Source: Gracilaria gracilis (taxonomy: Eukaryota; Rhodophyta; Florideophyceae; Gracilariales; Gracilariaceae). From it: a stretch of 64,000 bases of DNA. Each line of letters begins with the position of its first letter. Position 1 is the stretch's first letter. The stretch spans positions 62,001 through 126,000 of the forward strand of contig JARGSG010000074.1 of assembly GCA_030374805.1 (NCBI GenBank). Reading direction: 5' to 3'. The notes below the pieces were generated by a model, which searched no databases, had not been told where the DNA came from, and saw only the letters and a list, made by a program, of their open reading frames with translations. Of this stretch, positions 20,828-30,645 are shown piece after piece. The translations under genes and the position numbers were made by a program.

Positions 20828-21901
20828 ATGGGAAAGATCTTCGCCGTCACACTCTTCTTCACCCTCTGTGTCCCTGTCTCTACCCTCACTATGCCGTCAC
20901 CCAGGCCAAAGAAAGTTCTCAGCACTGAAGAATTGCGACGAACTGATTCGGATGTGAGTAACAAATTGGATCAATTGCACAAGACCATTGAAGCTCTTCA
21001 ACAAACCATGCAGCATAGAAGCGACGGGTACGACTTTCATACGAAGCAAAACACGGATCAGATGAAGATACGCTTTGACAAACTCAGCGCGGTCATATCA
21101 CGACTCACCAAGCACAACTCTAAGCTTTACGTCGAGAACAGGGGCCTTCGGCAGGAGAAAACTGCTTTGGTCAACAAAATAGCCAAACTCGAAAGCGAAC
21201 TTGGCAAGCTTGCGATTGAAACCAAGAACGCTGGAGTGCAGATGTGGATGAGAAGAACAGCCACTGATCTGAGAGAGTTTCTTGAAGAGAGTGGACTCGA
21301 ACATTTTGCCAGTCCGCAATTCTCCCCAATTATTGCTGGCCTCGTTTCCAATGGTGTGGTGCTCATACCGCTCACTATGGCAACGTTCTTCCTCCTGCAC
21401 TTTTCGAAACAACTTACTGTGCTGCGGATTGTGATGGCGCTAAACCTCTTTGACCTTGGCTTTGCTGCTGCAATTATTGCGAGTAGTTTGTTGCTACTTG
21501 GAGACCCGTTTGAGGGCATGAGACACATTAGCGAGGTCAACTTTGTCTTCATCCAAATGGTTTTAAGCGGAGTGTTTTGGCTTACGGTTGGTTTCTTGGT
21601 AGCGTCCATTGCTCAGAACCGTTGCAATAGAGCCTGGAAGTATTCATCGGTTGAGTTGCTTCTGCGGTCGGCAGTTGCGTTCGACTACAGCCGCAAAGTA
21701 TGGAGTCCAGTCATGGAGAGAGATGATATTCCTATTGCTCTGCCAGTGGTGTCCTACATCACTTATTTGTGTGCAGCGGTTGCGAACGTCTACCTAACAT
21801 CTCAAGCTGGATGGTATGCTGTCCATGCCGAAAGGAGTACGGCCCGTTCAGAACAAGAAGAAGAGATTATGGTATCTCTAGTCACTCATCATCAAAACTA
21901 A
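20828..21901 (+). CDS. Coiled-coil, four-pass membrane protein of unknown function
   Basis: 357 residues in one exon. I do not recognise a family. Residues 1-20 (MGKIFAVTLFFTLCVPVSTL) look like a signal peptide or signal anchor. Residues ~35-145 are charged with heptad-like spacing (LDQLHKTIEALQQTMQ, then LRQEKTALVNKIAKLESELG) and should form a coiled coil. Four hydrophobic helices follow, at roughly 172-192, 198-225, 241-262 and 303-328. The C-terminus is short and acidic. The plan resembles a scaffold with a lumenal or cytosolic rod anchored by a helical bundle. Codon use and GC content look like those of neighbouring host genes, so it is probably real and expressed. Confidence 0.75.
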   Translation: MGKIFAVTLFFTLCVPVSTLTMPSPRPKKVLSTEELRRTDSDVSNKLDQLHKTIEALQQTMQHRSDGYDFHTKQNTDQMKIRFDKLSAVISRLTKHNSKLYVENRGLRQEKTALVNKIAKLESELGKLAIETKNAGVQMWMRRTATDLREFLEESGLEHFASPQFSPIIAGLVSNGVVLIPLTMATFFLLHFSKQLTVLRIVMALNLFDLGFAAAIIASSLLLLGDPFEGMRHISEVNFVFIQMVLSGVFWLTVGFLVASIAQNRCNRAWKYSSVELLLRSAVAFDYSRKVWSPVMERDDIPIALPVVSYITYLCAAVANVYLTSQAGWYAVHAERSTARSEQEEEIMVSLVTHHQN

Positions 21902-22019
21902 CGCGAAGTAAACCTTTTTACAAGATTATAATGCTATTAGATAGCTTCCTCCTTCTTCACCAAGTTTCTTGCACCATGTTCCAGACTAACAATGAAAGGC
22001 AGTACGATACAGTTTTAAC

Positions 22020-23220
22020 TATAATCATAACGTCGAGATCTTGGGCCTCCTAAATCCGTACGAAAACTTCATCACCACGGGCACTGAAGATCGTTTGGAG
22101 AAGCTGTGTACCAATCTGGACGATCTTTATTAAAGGAGCAAAACAGAAAACATGAATTAGAACCGTGTGCAGAGAAGTGACGGCGAGAGGCTCTGAACAC
22201 CAGCTACAAGCGGCACATCCCCAGAAAAATCTCGAGCCGACTCCAAAAAGAAGACCACGAACACACCCGAATGAAAGAGCTGCTTACGATTCTTCTTCGA
22301 CTAAAGAACGGAGTGTCTCATGACCAGCCCTCCCATAACGGGTATGAGTAGCTTCAGAAGATATCGAGACTACTGGTGTACGTTTTTCCAGGTTTTTCCT
22401 CTTGCAGTGCCAATTGGGGTCGAGGAGAGGCATTGCGGGGTGCAAGTCCGTAGTTGGGCTACCCGCTTTAGCACTAAAGTTACGGAGAGCTTACTGCAGG
22501 TGCCACCAACCAACAACATTGGTGACAAACTATGAGAGCGAAGGGACACAACAAATGAATGTGCTCTTCGAGAGTACTCGCGTAGCTGTGCCACACCCAC
22601 GGGACTACAACAACAAAGTATTAAATGAACTTCCCGCCTATCCACTAAAGCCGCTTTAGTAAAGCGTACGCAGCAAGGCGAAACGATAACACGTACAAGA
22701 GATAGCGTACCATTAACAACATCCGCTTGCATCTCTGACATCTGTTATGGTTCGAGCTGCGATTGTTGAGACTTTCCTCATTCGTGATCCTTCAATTTCA
22801 ATCACATCTCAACCCTTTCCAATTTCTCAAATTGAGAAAAGTGTTCTAGAGTGACTCAGGGAACAAGAAGAGCGACTTTTTCTCCGCTTTCGGCAGCCCC
22901 ATATGCATGCATTCCGAAACAACATTACCACCATAGACCCAAGCTTCACCTTGTGACAACTTAATTTCCGTCACGATATCGCGAACGTGGCCCAAGTGGC
23001 CTGACTTTCAGCAGGCGTCGGAGCGTGTGCTTTCCTCCAGCTAGAGAGTCGTATTAAAGCCATTGCCGAATGGCTCGGCCGAGCTTCTGGCGTCCTCCTT
23101 CCATCCACCATACCCACAGTCAGTCACATTCACACATATTCATCTACACTCAGACACGGTTTGGCAGGTTCTTACTTGTTGTTGTTGTCGTCGTCGTTGT
23201 TGCTTACTCTGAGCGCGTAA
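22020..23220 (+). pseudogene. Degraded protein gene, family unknown
   Basis: Several + strand stretches translate into protein-like sequence broken by isolated stops. Around 22035-22130 one frame reads ILGLLNPYENFITTGTEDRL; after a frameshift near 22128 a charged helical segment follows to about 22350. From 22755 to 23220 one frame runs through three TGA codons (after SVLE, after DPSFTL and after AQVA) to a natural TAA at 23218-23220. The last part ends in a hydrophobic helix, SYLLLLSSSLLLTLSA, as in a C-tail anchor. Four of five internal stops are TGA at places where Arg (CGA) would fit; the other is TAG where CAG (Gln) would fit. I cannot name the family. Introns explaining part of the breakage are not excluded. 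Confidence 0.4.
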
Positions 23221-23465
23221 GTCTATTCCTCGTATTGTTCTTACTTGCTCGCGCATTCAGGTTTGGGCAGTATGTTTTCACAAAACCACGAGATCTCCAA
23301 AAAGACACCGTCTCCGATTCGCCAACTACCTCCTCGTCTGTCTCTCGTTTTGTTTTTTCTCGCAGATTCATTTTGTTCCTTTTTCTCTATCTGTCCGACA
23401 CCGCAAACTTGAGCAACGACCAACGATACCAGATATTCAGCCAATGAACTTCTCAGAAGGAGGGA

Positions 23466-23860
23466 TGGCTGTCTCCCTGTGGTAGGCCCCGAACCGCGCT
23501 CAGCGAGGTGAGGTACCGTAACTGGTATGCTTGCATTGTCGTAAAGTTACTTTGGTGAGCGTCTTTCAGATGCGACCCAAAGGTCATATAGGTCCTTCGG
23601 GTTTCTCCCTGTGACAGACCCTGAGACGGTTCTTCCTTGAATGGTAGGGGGTTCTTGTGCTCGGTACTATCCGCGTTGCCGAACTCCGGGAACCTTCTCT
23701 TGATGGTGAAGCGGGGGCTCCACAGATGGTCTAGGTCTTGGAAAAGGCGCGAAAATAGTCATCTCCCTGCAGTAGGCCTGGGCAACAGCTCTGAGACGCG
23801 TGGTAGTCCGCAGGTACTGGTTAGGTTGCTTGAGAGTTGGCGGTTGTCGTTGACGATATT
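23466..23860 (+). repeat. Three degenerate copies of a TCTCCCTG(T/C).GG/CAG-type block
   Basis: A TCTCCCTGYRRYAGRCCY motif occurs at 23470, 23604 and 23762, spaced about 134 and 158 bp. Some flanking words (GAGACG, GGTACT) recur. The similarity outside the core is weak. It may be the trace of an old tandem duplication or a short retroelement. Confidence 0.35.
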
Positions 23861-25469
23861 CTTAGTTTTGGTTCAGTACATTGCTCGTTTCTTTAACATA
23901 TTCAACTGCTCGCAATAAACAACAGCAACAACAACTGTTCTCTTCCCCCAAAACTCGACTTGTTTCGTCAACATTCTCAAAGTAAGTAGTGTCCTGTAGC
24001 TTGAACTTTGTTTTCCAATACAAATGTATCTTCTGTCCGCAAATCTCTTTCTATTCTCGCCAACTGCAGTGGCGAAGGGAGGACGACAAGATCTGTGTAT
24101 CTCTCTACATTTCTTTGACTTGGAGGCGAGAAAGGAGTTGGTCAAAATATGTACATGACACTCAAGAAGCTGGACGGAGAAGGACGATAGTGCCGGGGAG
24201 AACGAGAATAGCCTGGACTGCAGCACGGCATAGTCAAGATAGTCCTCCTGCAGTACGAAGGGCTTGAAGGTGAAGAAGGCTAACTGTTCTAGCCGTGCGA
24301 ACCCTCTTGTGTGTCTCGCGCACAAACGCGCCCAGAATGCATGATCTTGAAGTACCCTTGGGTAATGAAAAGTGGCAAAGCACGCGTCCTGAAAGCTGAA
24401 ATGGTTTCATAAACGCACCACGCTAAAGTCACAAACAAACATGCCGAAGTAGGTTAAGAAGCCCTCTTAGCCCCAGTGACATGCGCACACAGCTACAATA
24501 ATGTCCCTTGTGTATGGATACAGTACTGTCTGAAACCATGGGGTTTTGGCTGCATTGCTGTAGTATTGATGTCAACTTGCTCTTCATTTCGCAAATCTGC
24601 TATGTACAGTATCCTATACCGAGTATAGGAACGTTACCTTCGGTAGCTCTACCAACGGTACAGTAAGGTTAACGCTAAAGGGTTAGCTTATACCTTCTGA
24701 TCACCCTTTAGCTGCAGTTCGAGTTTCTCTCTCTGCTTATTGCGCTACGAACTTAGCGAGCAACTCCGTCTGGGACAAACAATTGTTGTGCAAGGCCGAG
24801 AGGACTCCGGGCCATTGCCCAGGCTCATCCAACGGTTTCCTGGCAAACCTTATTGGGAACCAGCTATCTGGAGGATCATCTAACGACATGATGTTAGTCT
24901 TGAGGTGCTACCTTCATCGTGCACGGAACAGAACCATACTCTAGTTGGCTTAAGTTGTTCCTCAGGACAGCAACTGTGCGAAATGGATCTATGCCGAAAC
25001 AGGAACGAATAGGAAGGAAGACTCAGCCACTCCGGTACAGTATGTAGCAATTTCCTTCGAAGAAGCAACAATGAACCGGCACTTGGCTCAACCCTTACGG
25101 AGTTGGCAATTACACTGTTCTGTTTTTTCTTTTCTACGAGAAGGACACGTAAAGGGTTAAAACGCTACCCGTTTTTCCTCATGACCTCTAAGCCTCAAAG
25201 AGTCTGAGGACTCACAATTTAGCTTCTAACGCTCTCATTCAAAAACGTAGCAACAAACAACAGATCAAACCGAGTTAAGCTATCTTATTACCCCTTTGAC
25301 CAGAGAAAACAATTGCTTCAACGGTGTTCTTGGTACCGTTCGTAATTGTATAAATCAATCAAGAACGAACGATCCAGCAACTTCAGGTAGCTATCTGTTT
25401 GTCTATCGTTTACCCTTGGAACCCGCCTCTTAAAGATTGGGCGTTCTCTGTAGTCGTCATTACGATGTC
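23861..25469. other. Intergenic, no gene recognised
   Basis: No convincing coding frame, RNA gene or element end is seen. The longest frames (150 codons on the minus strand at 24325-23873, 63 codons at 25071-24880) lack motifs. Confidence 0.5.
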
Positions 25470-27212
25470 ATGCCGCAAGTCTTGATTGTCATTGCCATTG
25501 TATACGGTGCAATTCTCAACCTTCTTGCACAACCATGGTCTGCAACAGAGTCTATGCTCGAGCGTCGCCGAAACGACATCGTTGCTATCATTCTATGGCT
25601 CGGCCTTCTTGCTCTGGCGGTGGAAACTACCCGTTCTGGTATTATGGCAGAGGGCACGGCAAGTGCGCTCGACTTACAAGATTGGACCGCACTCATTCTT
25701 CCGTTTGCCCTCGCAGCTCCGTATCTTCTAGAACTTACCGCAACGCTTGTTCGGCAAATTGAAATGTGGCGCTGGATGCGCAGGGCCACTATCCATGCCC
25801 TCCCGATAGCATGGCTTTATCGAACCATGACTGTTGGAGAATTTGATGTTGATGGTTTGTGGTTTAGTCGGGGCTCATGGGCCCCATGGAACATCGCAGT
25901 ATCTGATATCAACATCTTTTCCAAGGACTGTAGCTTCTGGCTTTGCACGAGTCGTGATGCTTCCTTGTATCGCCTTTGTCACAGATGGCTTTCAGTCCTT
26001 TTCTCCTCAGTCGGCTACATGCGCAAACGTATCATTATCAACTTCAACCGTGGGCAATACTTGAGAGCTTTCCAGACCAGCTTTGCATTCTTGTGTACCC
26101 TGCTTCTCACTGCCTTTACCGGCACTCTGTTTCTGCTGTCCTTGTTCGAGATATCAATCCTGTTGACGTTTGATTATATTTGGTGGCTGAACTGCCGTGT
26201 GAAAGGAATCATTATCGCTCGCTATCGGACAGTTTACTTTGGGCGCCAAGAGATGCAACGCATCTTTGAGCACAGCATTGAAATCAAGAAATCTCTGCTT
26301 GTATATGAAGGCCTTAGTCTTGATACTGTACACAATAGGATCATGGGGGCCGTTATCACCACAACAGCAGTGTTGGAGAATTCGTTCCGAAGTGCCTATC
26401 TCTCTGTACCAGTTTACGAGCTTTGTATCTCCAATCGAAAGGCATTGAGGGAAAGATACGCGTATGTAGGTTGCAATTTGGATCGTCTCATCAAACAGGT
26501 TCGGTTGTTATTGGAAATGAGACACACTCCAGGCCTTCTCTCCATCACGTCTTCGTCGGGAACTATAGAGGCCTCTCTTCACAATAACATTGAATCAATC
26601 CTCAGCGTGGCCATATTCTTCAAATCATCGGTGCTCTATAATATTGTCTCACGTATAGCCCAACTTGAATCGACAATCGAGGAACGTCTAAGATCGAATT
26701 CGGCACTTTCTGGAGAGGCTATCACTCGCGAGCGCGTTGTATACATAGACGCTCGAAACGCCATGTTCTGGATTTTATGGATTCTTGTCACAATCGATTG
26801 GGAAGATCCCCACACCTTTTGGTCTACGAAACTCACAGATAAAATAGAAGATGATCAAGTTCAGAAACTGTACAATGAGTTCCCTGATGAAAAAACAGAT
26901 GTTTTGTACGTCATTGCCACCTTTTTGAGCAGGTGTAGGTATTGTGACCGGTATGGCTTCCAAGATGAAACTAAGTTCTATCCAGAGGTACGGTCCTTGG
27001 GAATTATTCATGGAAAGGACACCATACAGCGAGAATTTAATGTTTTGTCGTCTGCTCTCAAACAGCATCGATCGCTGAGCTTGCTTGACTGGGTGGCACG
27101 TGAGTACAAGCTTTCTTGGGGTGACAGAAACAGAGGCGATGGCCCTCTGCTTTGCTCGTGGGACGACGATACAGGTGCAAGAGTCGAGGCACAATGTGAA
27201 ATTGTTCTTTGA
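25470..27212 (+). CDS. Multi-pass membrane protein of unknown function
   Basis: 580 residues in one exon from the first in-frame ATG at 25470. The open frame begins 33 bp earlier without an ATG. No family is recognised. The N-terminal half has hydrophobic helices at about residues 3-22 (VLIVIAIVYGAILNLLA), 37-58, 72-94 and a long pair at ~200-235 (FLCTLLLTAFTGTLFLLSLF). The remaining ~340 residues are mostly soluble and charged, with scattered Cys (SRCRYCDRYGF). The C-terminal ~200 residues contain AMFWILWILVTIDWEDPHTF, which could be peripheral. It lies between the degraded gene and the GNAT gene on the same strand. The length and consistent frame argue that it is real. Confidence 0.75.
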   Translation: MPQVLIVIAIVYGAILNLLAQPWSATESMLERRRNDIVAIILWLGLLALAVETTRSGIMAEGTASALDLQDWTALILPFALAAPYLLELTATLVRQIEMWRWMRRATIHALPIAWLYRTMTVGEFDVDGLWFSRGSWAPWNIAVSDINIFSKDCSFWLCTSRDASLYRLCHRWLSVLFSSVGYMRKRIIINFNRGQYLRAFQTSFAFLCTLLLTAFTGTLFLLSLFEISILLTFDYIWWLNCRVKGIIIARYRTVYFGRQEMQRIFEHSIEIKKSLLVYEGLSLDTVHNRIMGAVITTTAVLENSFRSAYLSVPVYELCISNRKALRERYAYVGCNLDRLIKQVRLLLEMRHTPGLLSITSSSGTIEASLHNNIESILSVAIFFKSSVLYNIVSRIAQLESTIEERLRSNSALSGEAITRERVVYIDARNAMFWILWILVTIDWEDPHTFWSTKLTDKIEDDQVQKLYNEFPDEKTDVLYVIATFLSRCRYCDRYGFQDETKFYPEVRSLGIIHGKDTIQREFNVLSSALKQHRSLSLLDWVAREYKLSWGDRNRGDGPLLCSWDDDTGARVEAQCEIVL

Positions 27213-27289
27213 AACAATGGTCGATTCGGACTTTCTTGTTTGAGGGGTGGTCACTGTTCACGACCATCGACATGAGCATGAATGAATGA

Positions 27290-27392
27290 CTGACCGCATT
27301 TAGAAGAGGATGGCGATCTGCATGGAAGCTCGAAACCTCTGTCAAAAGCCTTTCGATGACAGGGGTTGGCGATCGGCTTGCATGATGCAGGC
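27290..27392 (-). pseudogene. Inverted partial copy of the neighbouring GNAT gene (N-terminal region)
   Basis: On the minus strand, from about 27392 down, translation gives TPVIERLLTEVSSFHADRH and then LLNAVSHSFMLMSM. This parallels the GNAT gene's TPIVERLLSEARTVQDAS and FMNAFSASYMSL (27737-27855, + strand), with spacing differences. No acetyltransferase core follows, so only a fragment is present. It suggests an inverted duplication with its centre near the 36-bp palindrome. Confidence 0.45.
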
Positions 27393-27449
27393 CATTTTTC
27401 GCTACATTTTGCGTGTGCGTTACACGGCGTAACTTACGCCCAAACACAG

Positions 27450-27485
27450 AGGCGCGATCGCGAGAGTGCTCTCGCGATCGCGCCT
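27450..27485. repeat. Perfect 36-bp palindrome (17-bp arms, 2-nt centre)
   Basis: The sequence AGGCGCGATCGCGAGAG is followed by TG and then its exact reverse complement. Each arm contains GCGATCGC. It can form a very stable hairpin or cruciform and sits 39 bp before the GNAT start codon. Confidence 0.95.
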
Positions 27486-27523
27486 TGGTCGCATGTGCAT
27501 TCCTCCGAGTGAAAAAGGATAAT

Positions 27524-28312
27524 ATGCGAAGGTCGAAAGGTGAAAAGCTATCGTTCCATACAAGCGCCGCGTTCTCTACTTCCGGACACACATCGCTGCA
27601 AAAAGGTCATTCCAGTACGTGGACAAACGACGGTTCTTCGCGGGTACCATTGGAAGTATTCCGTTCTTATTCTCCTAAATCTGGTGGGGGTTCCTTTTCT
27701 CGTGGTCAATTTCACGGGTATGTCCACATGGTAAGAGCAACGCCTATTGTGGAACGACTACTTTCAGAGGCAAGGACTGTACAAGATGCCTCGTTGCTGC
27801 TTTGCAAACAAAGAGCTGTGTTCATGAATGCGTTTTCGGCGTCATATATGTCTTTACCACATGATGTTCTTCGCCTTCCTCATGGCAAGACAGTTCACAC
27901 ATTTCTGGAGGAAGCCTTTGAAGAGGAAGTGGCAGAATTTCTTCAGGCAGCTCGATGTTCTGAGGCAGACGAACAACATGTGCGTTTCTACACGGCATAT
28001 GCAACACATGAAAAGAAACAAGTCGCCGGATATCTAAGCGTGAATGTGAGTGACAACGCTTCAAAAATGTATATGAGGCAACTTGCAGTTTCTCCAGACT
28101 GCCAAAGAATGGGCGTCGCGAAGAAAATGTTTCTGTTTGCAGTTGAAGATGTCGCCAGTGTGCATGAAGTGAGAGTGTCATGTCGGAAGTCAAATGTGGA
28201 TGCTATTGAGTTTTACAAGTCAATGGGATTTGCCAACGACACTTCATGTCACAGTTCTTTGAGCACGGAACTCTACGTGGGGTTGGTCAAACGAATTTGT
28301 GAAGGTAGATGA
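27524..28312 (+). CDS. GNAT-family N-acetyltransferase
   Basis: 262 residues from the ATG at 27524; an open frame continues upstream to 27413 without an ATG, across the palindrome. The C-terminal ~150 residues match the GCN5-related fold. Motif A (acetyl-CoA pyrophosphate loop) is MYMRQLAVSPDCQRMGVAKK at ~181-200, with Gln-Arg-Met-Gly-Val-Ala matching Q/R-x-x-G-x-G/A. Motif B is VDAIEFYKSMGF at ~224-235. The first ~70 residues are Ser-rich and may be a targeting peptide or disordered. Residues ~70-150 hold an N-terminal segment that seems to recur in an inverted fragment at 27392-27290. The acceptor substrate (protein N-terminus, lysine, small amine) cannot be told. Confidence 0.85.
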   Translation: MRRSKGEKLSFHTSAAFSTSGHTSLQKGHSSTWTNDGSSRVPLEVFRSYSPKSGGGSFSRGQFHGYVHMVRATPIVERLLSEARTVQDASLLLCKQRAVFMNAFSASYMSLPHDVLRLPHGKTVHTFLEEAFEEEVAEFLQAARCSEADEQHVRFYTAYATHEKKQVAGYLSVNVSDNASKMYMRQLAVSPDCQRMGVAKKMFLFAVEDVASVHEVRVSCRKSNVDAIEFYKSMGFANDTSCHSSLSTELYVGLVKRICEGR

Positions 28313-29780
28313 GGTCTTATCCGTTCCGAGACTTTTGCGCATCTCTGATGTGGAATTGCATTATGATAGTGGGAATCCTAACAGAACTTTATCATGATGC
28401 CCACTTGGAACTAAACGTGAACACCATACCCGTTTCAAAACAAGCAGCTAAGGAGGATGCAAAGTAAGCCATAACTGTCCCTGGTGCGTGGGGCTGAAAA
28501 CAGAAACGGCGGGGATCTGTGATTAATAAATTGGCTCAGGAGTTGCGTGAGCTACATCCACAAAACAATAGAGTGGGGTGGGCAGTACTGTAAATATTTG
28601 TCGTCGCTCCAAAATTAAAAACCCATTTTCCGAGAGAAGCCATTTTTCTTTAATTGCGCTTATCGCCTTGCCAGAACATTTATGATGTAGATATCTGTAA
28701 ATTCCGCATCACAGACTTTGACCGATAGATATAGGATATCACATAGAACCGGCTCTGCAAAAAAATTGAATCCCCTACCGTTTTTGTTACAATACAACTC
28801 TTGAAGCTTTTAACGTTATTTAAGTATGTCTTAAATTCAAACCGTTTGTCCTATAACATAGATTCGCACTTACAAAATATATTGTCTAATGGTATAGAAA
28901 GTTACAACAATCTATATAATCCTTGTCAAAACAACATTGAACATCAGAACAGTACTGAAACAAATATTTCTGACTACAATAAATTTTAACGTATATTTAC
29001 AGCCGAAAACAAATGTTACCCTTCACAAATGTTACCTTTCGCAAAAAAATGAGTTAATCATTCCCTCATGTTACCACTACTTTCAAAATTTAAATCTTTT
29101 ACATAATATACATTATTTACTCAAAAATAAATAATCAGAACTATAATAATATTTAAAGATAAGTCCTTTGTTCTAGATAATAACAGGAATAACTCAATCC
29201 AAACATTGTAAGATAAATTTCAAATTAATAGTAGTAACTATTTCAAGGAGTGTATAAAACCTAAATTCAATGAAATGATCATATATGTTTTTTTTGTACC
29301 TCTCTGCCACGTTTTTTATCATCCTTCCTTCATGTTACATGGCTTTAATGTTTTTCTTTCGATTTCAAAAATTTCTTAATTTGCGGCATTTTATTTTCAA
29401 AGTTCAATTTATTTCTATATATTTTCTTATCAAGAGAGATTTGAAATCATTGTTTTCCTACCACTCGTCTAACTATGAAATATAAACCAATTATTTTCTG
29501 AAATTTAATTCTTTGTTTGAGAAAAACGATATGCAATTATTTTTGTTTTCGAAATCTCTTATTAATATTTTCAGATTTTTAAGACTGGGTTGTAGTATTT
29601 ACCGCATTTTTAGCATAAATGTTCATTTTAAATCAATCTAGAGGGTTGTGAGTTAAGAATGCTATTATTCTGCGAAAACCTACGATATGGAATACGTTCC
29701 AATGCAACACGTACATCTTCTGTTTACCTTTTGAACAACAAAGTTACTTTAATAGAAACATCTTAATTCTGTTTAACGAT
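28313..29780. other. AT-rich block without genes
   Basis: From about 28,600 the sequence becomes markedly AT-rich compared with the flanking genes, with many TTTAAA, ATTTT and AATA words. Short frames have no motifs. No plastid or mitochondrial gene was recognised. It ends exactly at the left copia target-site duplication. Confidence 0.6.
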
Positions 29781-29886
29781 TGAGACAAGCAGGAACCAAA
29801 GGCAGGACTCGTCCACCCATCGTAGGCGCATGGTCTGTTTACTTATGCTGCAGTAACTGCTATACGGGTGTACTCGCGTGCTAACC
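29781..29886 (-). repeat. 3' LTR of the copia element
   Basis: About 106 bp, in direct orientation with 34257-34361, sharing TGRGACAAGCAGGAACC, CCCATCGT.GGC.CATGGT, TTACTTATGCT and ACTGCT.TA.GGGTGTAC.CGCG. It differs from its partner at roughly one position in six, which implies an old insertion. Confidence 0.85.
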
Positions 29887-30156
29887 GTGCTAAAATGATG
29901 TTTCAAAAGCCGTTGATGAGCTCTTAGCGTCTCGCAAAAGCATACGTTGCGTGCTAACAGACCTCATGGTGTAAATACGTCGTTCAAACGGCTGAAGCTG
30001 TAACTTGGTTACGTTGTCGAGAAATGCTGGGGGGCGTTGCGCTTTGGTCATTATATCGGTCTTCATTCTTTTGGTTGGGGAATGCCACATTGTTATGTTT
30101 CTTTTTCGGATATGGTGCCTAAGAAAGTGGTGCCCAAGAACTATAAATTTCTTTCT

Positions 30157-30645
30157 TTACGTTGATCCACTTTCCAGCCCAGCTCCTATGTCGGCTTGAT
30201 TATCCCTGTACATTGGATGCTGTATTTCAAATCCAAGAAAGCTCCGCAATCGTCTGAACAGTATTGTGTCACAAGCTGCAGCTGTTGCTGCAAGAATTTC
30301 TACGTCACATGTGGATAGAGCAAAGACGATTTGCTGCTTTGATGACAAGTCAATCAACCCATTTTACACATAGTGTACTGCAGCAGAGGTAGAACGCCTT
30401 GTGGCTGTGTCTCTGGCAAAGTCAGAATCAGAATAAGGTGAGATTGGGTCATCTGAGGTGTCATTGTGTACGGAGATTGGAAGGTAATACAGGCCATAGT
30501 TTTTGGTCTCCTTCAGATACCGTGCTATCAATTTTAGATGTTTCCAGTGACGCTTTGTTGGCTGTGTGATTTGAAGGGCAAGTTTAGAGGTGACATACGA
30601 TATTTCTGGCCTGGTGCAGTCAGAGAGCCAACGAAGACATCCCAC
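30157..30645 (-). pseudogene. Copia RNase H fragments
   Basis: Two frames (30645-30364 and 30357-30157). The first has CLRWLSDCTRPEISYVTSKL and HWKHLKLIARYLKETKNYGL, then YSDSDFARDTATRRSTS. The second has SSKQQIVFALSTCDVEILAA and MYRDNQADIG, the copia RNase H boxes. The conserved Glu-Ala-Glu-Tyr box is altered (CDVEIL). Confidence 0.8.

Noticed and set aside
22020-23220. Nuclear code with TGA as sense codon
   Set aside because: IWS1 and the ACSF3-like gene both end at TGA exactly where their families end, so TGA is a normal stop here.
23070-23447. 125-codon frame with an octa-valine run
   Set aside because: The run is a TTG/TCG microsatellite; the better reading frame of the first part is that of the degraded gene ending at 23220.
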